From Acinetobacter sp. ANC 5054 (lineage in GTDB: Bacteria > Pseudomonadota > Gammaproteobacteria > Pseudomonadales > Moraxellaceae), in contig NZ_NEGG01000012.1 in the NCBI RefSeq assembly GCF_002135295.1, positions 62,001 to 126,000 of the forward strand: DNA of 64,000 bases, in the 5' to 3' direction. The translations under genes were made by a program, and so were the position numbers. The notes under the pieces were generated by a model that ran no database searches, was not told the DNA's origin, and saw nothing but the letters and a program-made list of their open reading frames with translations. Numbering within the stretch: the first letter of the stretch is position 1; each line of letters begins with the position of its first letter. This document shows positions 20,656-28,518 of this stretch, piece after piece.

Positions 20656-22635
20656 ATGAGTCAAAATCAAACACCTCTACTTGAGGTTAAGAATCTGACT
20701 CGTGAATTCCCTGCTGGTGAAAGCACAGTCCAGATTCTAAAAGGGGTTAATCTTGAGATTTACCCCGGTGAACTTGTCGCGATTGTCGGCCAGTCGGGTT
20801 CGGGTAAATCAACCCTAATGAACATTTTGGGTTGCCTAGACAAACCCACAAATGGCAGCTACAAAGTTAAAGGCCGTGAAACCCGCGAACTTGAACCAGA
20901 TGAACTGGCGCAATTACGCCGTGAATATTTCGGCTTCATTTTCCAACGCTATCACCTATTGGGTGATTTAAATGCTGCGGGCAACGTCGAAGTTCCTGCG
21001 ATTTATGCAGGCGCAGATGCATCGGAACGAAATGATCGCGCCAAACAATTGCTCACAGATTTAGGTTTGGGCGATAAAACCCAAAACCGTCCGAATCAAT
21101 TGTCTGGTGGTCAACAGCAACGTGTTTCGATTGCCCGCGCCCTCATGAATGGTGGTGATGTGATTCTTGCTGATGAGCCTACGGGTGCACTCGACAAGAA
21201 TAGTGGTATTGAAGTGATGCGTATTTTGCGTGAGCTGAATGCCAAGGGTCACACGATTATTTTAGTCACACATGATCATAATGTCGCAAAAAATGCGACA
21301 CGTATTATCGAGATTAGTGACGGTAATATCATTTCAGATTTACCGAATGTTCCTGAAACTGATGGTGAACCCCTAGAAAAGCAAGCGCTCGCAGCGTCGA
21401 ATCAAAAGAAAACCTCAAGTTGGCGCTCTGTCATCGATCGTTTAGGTGAGGCTTTCCGCATGGCTGTTCTTGCCATGAACGCTCACCGTATGCGTACTTT
21501 TTTGACCATGCTGGGGATCATCATTGGTATCGCCTCGGTAGTTTCTGTCGTTGCACTGGGTAATGGTTCGCAACAGCAAATTTTACAGAATATTAGTAGC
21601 TTGGGCACCAACACCATCACAGTGTATCAAGGTCGAGGTTTTGGTGATAATTCCAGATCATCGCAATCCAAAACCTTAATTCCTGCCGATGCCACTGCCC
21701 TATCAGAGCAACCCTATGTTGATGGTGTAAGTCCGACTGTATCCTCTAGCGTGACTGCCCGCTTTAAAGATACCGAAGCATCTGCAACGGTGAATGGTGT
21801 GAGTGAGGATTACTTCTATGTCAAAGGCATGAACTTCGCTTCAGGTCAACCATTTGATAAAGACAGCGTGACAGAACAAGCGCAAGATGTGGTGATTGAT
21901 AACAACACCAAAAAGACATTTTTTGCTGATGGTACAAATCCTGTTGGGCAAGTGATTCTATTAGGAAGTGTACCGAGTCGCGTCATTGGTGTCATTGAAG
22001 AACAAAAGAGCATGATGGGCAACTCAGATAGCCTGAATGTGTATCTACCCTATTCAACAGTCATGAGCCGTATGCTCGGTCAATCTAATGTTCGAAGTAT
22101 TATTGTTCGAGTTAAAGATGAATATCCAAGTGCTGCTGCCGAAAATGCCATTTTAAATTTATTGGTTCAACGTCATGGTGCACAGGATGTATTTACCCAA
22201 AACTCCGACAGTATTCGTGAAACCATTCAACAAACCACACAAACTATGACGTTATTAGTCTCTGCAATTGCGGTGATTTCGTTAGTCGTGGGTGGTATTG
22301 GTGTAATGAATATTATGTTGGTGTCTGTGACAGAACGTACGCAAGAAATTGGTGTGCGTATGGCCGTCGGGGCACGTCAAAGTGATATTTTGCAGCAATT
22401 CCTGATTGAAGCCGTACTGGTGTGTATTTTAGGCGGTGTATTGGGTGTGATGCTCTCTCTCGGGATTGGACAGTTGATCAGTCATTTTGCAGGCGGTACT
22501 TTCCAAATGGCCTATTCAACCACCTCTATAGTGGCAGCCTTTGTCTGCTCAAGTATGATTGGTATTGTCTTCGGCTTTATCCCTGCGCGTAATGCCGCAC
22601 AACTTAACCCTGTCGATGCATTGTCGAGAGAATAA
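20656..22635 (+). CDS. macB: MacB-type ABC transporter, fused ATPase-permease
   Basis: Mechanotransmission ABC protein, 659 residues, that drives export of macrolides, peptides or precursors from the periplasm through MacA and a TolC-type channel. N-terminal ATPase: Walker [10 protein letters not shown] (about 43-51), signature LSGGQQQRV, Walker [14 protein letters not shown]-loop VTHDHNVA. Four membrane helices: one near 275-300 and three in the last 130 residues ([24 protein letters not shown], and the final two). A large periplasmic domain lies between. Translationally close to macA (2-base gap) and to the channel gene (7-base gap). Confidence 0.93.
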   Translation: MSQNQTPLLEVKNLTREFPAGESTVQILKGVNLEIYPGELVAIVGQSGSGKSTLMNILGCLDKPTNGSYKVKGRETRELEPDELAQLRREYFGFIFQRYHLLGDLNAAGNVEVPAIYAGADASERNDRAKQLLTDLGLGDKTQNRPNQLSGGQQQRVSIARALMNGGDVILADEPTGALDKNSGIEVMRILRELNAKGHTIILVTHDHNVAKNATRIIEISDGNIISDLPNVPETDGEPLEKQALAASNQKKTSSWRSVIDRLGEAFRMAVLAMNAHRMRTFLTMLGIIIGIASVVSVVALGNGSQQQILQNISSLGTNTITVYQGRGFGDNSRSSQSKTLIPADATALSEQPYVDGVSPTVSSSVTARFKDTEASATVNGVSEDYFYVKGMNFASGQPFDKDSVTEQAQDVVIDNNTKKTFFADGTNPVGQVILLGSVPSRVIGVIEEQKSMMGNSDSLNVYLPYSTVMSRMLGQSNVRSIIVRVKDEYPSAAAENAILNLLVQRHGAQDVFTQNSDSIRETIQQTTQTMTLLVSAIAVISLVVGGIGVMNIMLVSVTERTQEIGVRMAVGARQSDILQQFLIEAVLVCILGGVLGVMLSLGIGQLISHFAGGTFQMAYSTTSIVAAFVCSSMIGIVFGFIPARNAAQLNPVDALSRE

Positions 22636-22642
22636 GGAAAAC

Positions 22643-24049
22643 ATGATGCAAATGAATTTGACTAAAATTGCAGTAGCCTTAGCTCTAAGCAGTACCTTGG
22701 TGGGCTGTGCGGCTGTGGTTAAAACACCATACGAAGCACCTGCAACAAATATTCCATCGAACTTTAAATATGGCAAGGCAGTGAGCCAGCAAATTCATGC
22801 TGATGCTTATGCAGATCAATGGTGGACACTGTTTAATGATGCGCAGTTAAATCAATTGGTCAATCAAGTTTTGGCAGCCAATAGCGATTTAGCCGTGGCT
22901 GGGATTAACTTGCAACGTGCACGCTTACAAGCAGGGCTAGCTGAAAATAAGCAAGGTCCTCGTGTTAGCTCAAGTGTATCGACTGGGCACAATATTGATT
23001 TGAACTCTGGGGATGATTCATCTAAAGGTTTATCTACCAGTGCAGGCGTAAGCTATGAACTGGATTTATTTGGACGTTTGGCAAGTCAAACCGAAGCGGC
23101 CAAATGGGAAGCTTTGGCAACTGAGCAAGATTTACAAGCGACTGCGCAAAGTTTAATTGCCACGACTGCTAATCTGTATTGGCAGCTCGGTTATTTAAAT
23201 GAGCGCTATAGCATTGCACAGCAGAACTTAGCCAGCACGCAAAAGACTTATGATCTGGTCAAAGTTCAGTACAAAGCGGGTGCTGTTTCAGGTTTAGATT
23301 TGACGCAAGCTGAACAATCGGTTCAAAGTCAAAAAGCCACTTTAAGCCAAATTTCTCAGCAAAAGGTTGAGACACGTACTGCTTTAGCCGTGTTATTACA
23401 TGAGCCTGTGCAGCAATTAAATATTTCTGAACAGCAAAAATTACCTCGTATTGCACTACCGACCATTGCAGCAGGATTGCCTGCGGATTTGTTATCGCGT
23501 CGTCCTGATTTAAAAGCCAGTGAATTACGTTTGCGTGAAACTCTGGCAAATAAAGATGCAACTAAAGCCAGTTATTATCCGTCGATTAGTCTGACAGGTA
23601 GTTTAGGTTCGAGCAGTACGTCTTTGAGTAATTTATTGCAGAATCCTGCACTCGCTTTGGGCGCAAGCTTAAGCCTACCCTTCTTGCAATATAACGATAT
23701 GAAGAAAGATTTGGCGATTAGTGACTTGGACTATGAAAAGGCCATTGTTCAGTATCGTCAGACCTTGTATCAGGCTTTTGCCGATGTGGAAAATGCTCTT
23801 TCCAACCGTACGGAGTTAAGCCAACAAGTTGCTTTACAAGAACGTAATGTGCAATTGGCAGAAAAGACTGAGCGTTTGACTGAAGTTCGTTATCGTAATG
23901 GTGCGATTGCATTGAAAAACTTACTTGATGCACAGGAGACCACGCGTAATGCACGACTGTCTTTGGTTCAAACCAAGCAAAGTCAATACAATGCTTATGT
24001 GACCTTGATGCAAGCTTTAGGTGGGAGTCCGATTAAGCAGTTGCCTTAA
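22643..24049 (+). CDS. Outer-membrane efflux channel lipoprotein (NodT/OprM family)
   Basis: TolC-like outer-membrane factor, 468 residues, completing the MacAB system. Starting at 22643 gives MMQMNLTKIAVALALSSTLVGC, a lipoprotein signal with lipobox LVGC. An upstream-extended frame overlaps macB and lacks a signal; AAGGA just before 22643 supports the chosen start, though 22646 or 22652 would also fit. Two outer-membrane-efflux repeats are visible: WWTLFNDAQLNQLVNQVLAAN at the first, and ADLLSRRPDLKASELRLRE at the second. It ends in a terminator. Substrate of the complex is not evident. Confidence 0.9.
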   Translation: MMQMNLTKIAVALALSSTLVGCAAVVKTPYEAPATNIPSNFKYGKAVSQQIHADAYADQWWTLFNDAQLNQLVNQVLAANSDLAVAGINLQRARLQAGLAENKQGPRVSSSVSTGHNIDLNSGDDSSKGLSTSAGVSYELDLFGRLASQTEAAKWEALATEQDLQATAQSLIATTANLYWQLGYLNERYSIAQQNLASTQKTYDLVKVQYKAGAVSGLDLTQAEQSVQSQKATLSQISQQKVETRTALAVLLHEPVQQLNISEQQKLPRIALPTIAAGLPADLLSRRPDLKASELRLRETLANKDATKASYYPSISLTGSLGSSSTSLSNLLQNPALALGASLSLPFLQYNDMKKDLAISDLDYEKAIVQYRQTLYQAFADVENALSNRTELSQQVALQERNVQLAEKTERLTEVRYRNGAIALKNLLDAQETTRNARLSLVQTKQSQYNAYVTLMQALGGSPIKQLP

Positions 24050-24060
24050 TTCCTATATGT

Positions 24061-24082
24061 AAAAAAGCCCTGAGGGGCTTTT
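24061..24082 (+). terminator. Rho-independent terminator after the efflux operon
   Basis: AAAAGCCC / GGGGCTTTT stem with loop CTGA-type, twelve bases past the channel stop. Confidence 0.85.
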
Positions 24083-24432
24083 CATCTAGTCATTTTCATT
24101 AAAAGTATAGTTTAGACCACTAAAAAAATAGAATATTTCAAGGTATATTTCCAAAATATCAACATCATTAGAATTTTTGCATAGTAGGCGAAGGCTTAGC
24201 TGCAATCACGCAAATCCTAGATAAAAAATTGATTTTTTTTATAAATATAAAGATATAATCAATCCTGATTTTGGAAATTATGCACACTGAACTGTCAACC
24301 AAACGAAAATAATTCAATGAGCTTCTAATACAAATAACTCAGCAATTAGATTTAGTTATTAACAAAATTGATATTTATCAATTACTCCTGACATATTAGT
24401 ATCTGTTTTATATTTTTTCCGCGATATTAAGA
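24083..24432. other. Intergenic region, nothing recognised
   Basis: About 350 AT-rich bases upstream of the SUMF1-type lipoprotein gene. It presumably holds that gene's promoter; no ORF, hairpin or repeat stands out. Confidence 0.4.
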
Positions 24433-25392
24433 ATGATGAAACAAAAAATAATTGCTTTTCTCTTTTCTAGCCTAGCCTTGACTGCATGTGCTAAGAGCTC
24501 ACCTGATAACCTTCAAAAGAATAATGGTCAACAAGCTCACACTGAAGTCTCTCCAGAATTACAACAGCAGATTAATCATTTACTAGAAAAAACTAAAAAG
24601 AACATGATTTTTGTGGAAGGTGGCTCTTTTATGATGGGGGATTTTGATCATTATGACAGCAAGATTGATAGTAAACCTGTTCACAAAGTAACTTTGGATA
24701 GCTTTAGCATGTCTGCTTATAAAGCCACTTATGCAGACTTGGACATCTACAGTGCTGCAACCAATACCCCTCAAGTCGGTTCAACTGAGTCTCACTCATC
24801 ACAATTTAGATATCCAGTTTCCTCTGCAGGTGTTTCTTGGCAAGAGGGACGAAATTATTGCCAGTGGTTAGGCACACAACTAAAACTTGACATAGACCTC
24901 CCGACCGAAGCTCAGTGGGAATTTGCTGCTCGTAATAGAGGTCAAAAAATTCATTTTCCAACTAATACAGGAAAAATCGAAAATGGCGTAAATGTATGGA
25001 GTTTTAAACAGCGACAAGCATTATTTCGTGAATTTAAGTCTATTGGCGCTGAAATTTCTGTAATAGGCAGATACCCAGCTTCAGCACTAGGTTTTTATGA
25101 TTTAATTACAGACAACTATGAATGGATGCTCGACTGGTATGCAGCAGATTACTATCAACACTCCCCAGAAAAAAACCCGCAAGGCCCTAAAGCAGGAACT
25201 GAGAAAGTCCTACGTAGTGCTAAACCTCTAGATGGCCAAACCTTGCAGATGGGGGAAGGTTTAACTGTACGACGTAGTCATGCTCACCCAGTACAACCAA
25301 TCGATTTCTATGACGAATTCAAAGGTGTTATCAATCCAAACTTTGACAACTCTGTACGCTGTGTAGTAAACCAAACTAAAAAAATTATGTAG
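24433..25392 (+). CDS. SUMF1/PvdO-fold lipoprotein beside the T6SS island
   Basis: Lipoprotein of 319 residues: MMKQKIIAFLFSSLALTAC ends in a lipobox (LTAC), so it should be membrane-anchored in the periplasm. From residue 57 it has the formylglycine-generating-enzyme fold: MIFVEGGSFMMGDF, then VSWQEGRNYCQWLG, DLPTEAQWEFAARN, DNYEWMLDWY and a final NSVRCVV. In this family some members oxidise cysteine and others are catalytically inactive; I cannot confirm activity. It converges with the effector candidate, the two stops being only about 20 bases apart around a shared terminator. Such proteins occur beside vgrG genes, so an accessory or immunity role is possible but unproven. Confidence 0.78.
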   Translation: MMKQKIIAFLFSSLALTACAKSSPDNLQKNNGQQAHTEVSPELQQQINHLLEKTKKNMIFVEGGSFMMGDFDHYDSKIDSKPVHKVTLDSFSMSAYKATYADLDIYSAATNTPQVGSTESHSSQFRYPVSSAGVSWQEGRNYCQWLGTQLKLDIDLPTEAQWEFAARNRGQKIHFPTNTGKIENGVNVWSFKQRQALFREFKSIGAEISVIGRYPASALGFYDLITDNYEWMLDWYAADYYQHSPEKNPQGPKAGTEKVLRSAKPLDGQTLQMGEGLTVRRSHAHPVQPIDFYDEFKGVINPNFDNSVRCVVNQTKKIM

Positions 25393-25400
25393 TCTCACCC

Positions 25401-25434
25401 AATACAACTCTATCAAGTTTGATAGAGTTGTATT
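25401..25434. terminator. Bidirectional terminator between convergent genes
   Basis: Perfect 14-base inverted repeat AATACAACTCTATC / GATAGAGTTGTATT with a 6-base loop. It includes the last codons and stop of the effector candidate on the minus strand. Confidence 0.8.
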
Positions 25435-28400
25435 TCCTGATCTTCAAATGGCGCTAGAATATCTAAATTTGATGCTAAAATAGCAGTATTGTCTGCATAA
25501 CCACCCATATAATCTAACTGTTTAAATTGCATATCATCTTGATTATTTACAATTAAATGATTCAAAGGGTAGCCTCGTATCGGTTTTGCCTGCTTACGGT
25601 ATTTGAGGAAATCTTTTAACCATTGGTTCTCTCGACCACCTGCGTAGTCTTGCCGCGAATTGAGCGCAATAATAATATCTTCAGCAATACTGGCATCTTC
25701 ACCATAGTTTAAAAAGCGAATAATATCCCCTTCAATTTTTTGCATATTACTTTTGGACTGGGTTTCAGCACGAGGATGCACATGTTGAATGACATTCATC
25801 CATTCCTGAGTGGAGATACAGGTTTTAAATATATTAATAATGGCATTTTTACGTGTTACAAAACGGTTAATCTCTACATCTAAACCACTCATGCTAACCG
25901 TCATATCAAACAAAGAAGCTGTACGAGTTGTCCAGTGTGTTACCCCATAGATCAATATTCCCTTGGCTTCAGGTGAAGCAATGACTAAACCTTCTAAACC
26001 GCTGGGTGAGTTGATATTCATAGCGGCTCTATAACGTTGTTGGTCGGAAGATATACCCTTAATCCAAATACCGTAGCCGATGACTAATTTATTGACATTT
26101 TGTGTCAAAGGATGATTATCTCCAATACAATAAGCCAATATTTGCGCTAAAGCAGTGAAAGCTAATTCATTAATATATAAAAGTTGTTTAAATGACGCTT
26201 GTAATAATTGACTTTTTACAAACAGCGCAAAATGCCACATTTGCTTAAAATCAACTTCAAAGTCTAAAGCTCCCTTTGCCCCAATCCCCCAACATACATG
26301 CATAGCCACACGAAATTTAAATTTTCCACCTTCAAGAAATATTTGAAATTTCCCCTCAAACCCACCGCCAATGCTTCCACCCAGCGTCGGTGCAGCAGAG
26401 GCTAAATTAACAAACTTAGCCGGACTTTCTGTTTTATCGTTATACCACTCTAAAGAGCCCAAAACAGTAACACCAATTTGAGCTCCACCAAATGCTTTTA
26501 CTTCGGCTGTCACTTGATTTTCTGTTGTTTTGTCAAAATCTGTATCAGTAGGTTCTAAAATTCCGCGGGAAGTAGCATTAGTACGCCTCGGTGTCCGTGT
26601 AGTAGGATAAACGACTTGAGGTGCTCCAACAGTCATTGGCAAATCAACCGATAAATTACCCGCCAATCCAATATTTGCACCAGCAAAACCATGTAGACTG
26701 CAACCGCGAATAAAGCGAATAGTGCCTAGTGCCATATCTTCTAGCTCTAGATTCCAACCATTTTCACTTGGATAAAAGCTTCTCCATTCTTTTTGCTTTT
26801 CAAATAATACAAATTTTGCAGAGAGATCGCCTTTTGCTCTAATTGAGGTTCCTTTATTAGTCGCATGTATTGAAGCTTCACCTCCATTTCCAGCAACTAA
26901 GCGCATCCATTGCGACTCAACACTAACATTGACCCCATTACTATTTTTATATTGTTCTGCAATTTCTCCACCAATCCCACCTATCATATCGTAGATAACT
27001 TTTTCATCATCACCAAATTTCTTTTTATAAATTTCTACGCTTAGTTGCTCTTTTAAATCATCGAAGCTTTTCTTCATATCTAGTAAGTCAATTTCTATAT
27101 CACCATCTTCTTCATAGTTCCTAGATTTAATCGCTGCAGTTTTTATTTTTATTTTTGCTTCACCATTTAGTCGCTTTGACTTTAATTGATCATATTCCTT
27201 CGCCGTTAAATATTTTCTTAATAGTTGTTTTTCCCCTGTTTTAGTATCTCCTTTGGTTTCTAAAACCAAAACTTCTCGCAAATCTGCTTTATTTCCAAAT
27301 TTTTCATTTATTTTTTCTATCGCTTTTTGCTGATTAATATTTAATCTTTTTTCAATTTCTTCAATTTCAGCAGTAGACCTAGCAGTAGAGCTAGACAAAT
27401 AGTTCATTTTTTCGTCTAATTCATATTTTGCACGATGTATATTTTTTATAGAATCTTCTAAGTCACGCGTTATTTTTTCAAATGTATCGAAAGCATCCTG
27501 AGGTAATATTAACAATTCATCAGTATGGGGATTGACTACAATTGGTATTTTTTTAGCTTTACCTAAGCCTACAGTAGTATTTTCATTCGGGCTGCTCCCA
27601 CCCATTGCTATACCTATACGAATTTGATTAATTTGATTTTTATCAATACAAGTGATCGGGGCAAAAAATTCACTCTCTTTATCTTGATTTCCTATTTTAT
27701 ATTTAACCTGACTACTTTTGGTAGTGAGTGCGATTCCTGTTACCCCATTTTTTTCAGCACTCTTTGGAAAATTATTTAAAATTGGCTTGTTATTATTTTT
27801 CTCAAATACTTGATATTGAATATTAGATATAGGTTTTGACTGTGAATTCATAAACTGAAAAACAGAATACGTCTTCAAATAAAACTGCTTAGGTTTAGAA
27901 ATTTTTTTTGTGCATTTTTTTTTATACTCAGTATAACTATTGCCTAAATCTTTAAATGACCGCTCAAATGGTTCAATCAAACCATTACTATTATTTAAGT
28001 TTTTATTTTTCAATATTTCTGCAAATTTTGGGTCTATTGGCTTACTACCCGATAATTCAAAAACTGATTTTTGAATGTTAATTTTTCCGATACCATTGTT
28101 TGAAAAAATTCCCTTTGTAGAATTCTCTTTCATTACTTTTATTGTATTTCTTAATTCTTTCTTTTTTAATTCATATTTCTGTTCACTTGGAAATTTAGAG
28201 TTTTCAAGTAACTTATCTTCATCAATGACAATAATATTACTTACATCACTTTTAGAAAATAATGGGATCATCCATTCACTTTTAGCTGAATAAGGACTCT
28301 TAAATCCATCAACAAAAAATCTTAGTTGGCAAATACTTTCTACTATTACATTTTTTGTTTGCCCATTTTCATCAGTTACATCCTGTATCTCTTTAACTAC

Positions 28401-28505
28401 TTTGTTATTTTGTATTATTTGTACTTTGTATTTTACTTTAGAGAGCGAACCGCCGCCCTGCTTACTAAGCTGAATTTTATTATCAACAACGTAATATTTA
28501 TCCAT
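25413..28505 (-). CDS. VgrG-linked T6SS effector candidate, 1030 residues
   Basis: Very probably the cargo of the adjacent VgrG; toxic activity not recognised. From the ATG at 28505 it begins MDKYYVVDNKIQL; a longer frame overlaps vgrG and is less likely. Residues about 1-80 (VKYKVQIIQNNKVVKEIQDVTDENGQTKN) and about 225-300 (SKPISNIQYQVFEKN) look like Ig/transthyretin-type loading domains. A helical, coiled-coil-like stretch (about 345-470, EIEEIEKRLNINQQKAIEKIN) follows. A Gly-rich middle (LHGFAGANIGLAGNL, GGAQIGVTVLG, LGGSIGGGFEGKF) leads to GIGAKGALDFEVDFKQMWHFA and an Ala/Leu-rich helix region. No signal peptide. The 5' half is strikingly AT- and Lys/Asn-rich, suggesting acquisition. The start lies 13 bases past vgrG. 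Confidence 0.72.
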   Translation of the reverse strand: MDKYYVVDNKIQLSKQGGGSLSKVKYKVQIIQNNKVVKEIQDVTDENGQTKNVIVESICQLRFFVDGFKSPYSAKSEWMIPLFSKSDVSNIIVIDEDKLLENSKFPSEQKYELKKKELRNTIKVMKENSTKGIFSNNGIGKINIQKSVFELSGSKPIDPKFAEILKNKNLNNSNGLIEPFERSFKDLGNSYTEYKKKCTKKISKPKQFYLKTYSVFQFMNSQSKPISNIQYQVFEKNNNKPILNNFPKSAEKNGVTGIALTTKSSQVKYKIGNQDKESEFFAPITCIDKNQINQIRIGIAMGGSSPNENTTVGLGKAKKIPIVVNPHTDELLILPQDAFDTFEKITRDLEDSIKNIHRAKYELDEKMNYLSSSTARSTAEIEEIEKRLNINQQKAIEKINEKFGNKADLREVLVLETKGDTKTGEKQLLRKYLTAKEYDQLKSKRLNGEAKIKIKTAAIKSRNYEEDGDIEIDLLDMKKSFDDLKEQLSVEIYKKKFGDDEKVIYDMIGGIGGEIAEQYKNSNGVNVSVESQWMRLVAGNGGEASIHATNKGTSIRAKGDLSAKFVLFEKQKEWRSFYPSENGWNLELEDMALGTIRFIRGCSLHGFAGANIGLAGNLSVDLPMTVGAPQVVYPTTRTPRRTNATSRGILEPTDTDFDKTTENQVTAEVKAFGGAQIGVTVLGSLEWYNDKTESPAKFVNLASAAPTLGGSIGGGFEGKFQIFLEGGKFKFRVAMHVCWGIGAKGALDFEVDFKQMWHFALFVKSQLLQASFKQLLYINELAFTALAQILAYCIGDNHPLTQNVNKLVIGYGIWIKGISSDQQRYRAAMNINSPSGLEGLVIASPEAKGILIYGVTHWTTRTASLFDMTVSMSGLDVEINRFVTRKNAIINIFKTCISTQEWMNVIQHVHPRAETQSKSNMQKIEGDIIRFLNYGEDASIAEDIIIALNSRQDYAGGRENQWLKDFLKYRKQAKPIRGYPLNHLIVNNQDDMQFKQLDYMGGYADNTAILASNLDILAPFEDQEIQLYQT

Positions 28506-28518
28506 TTTCTTATCCAAT

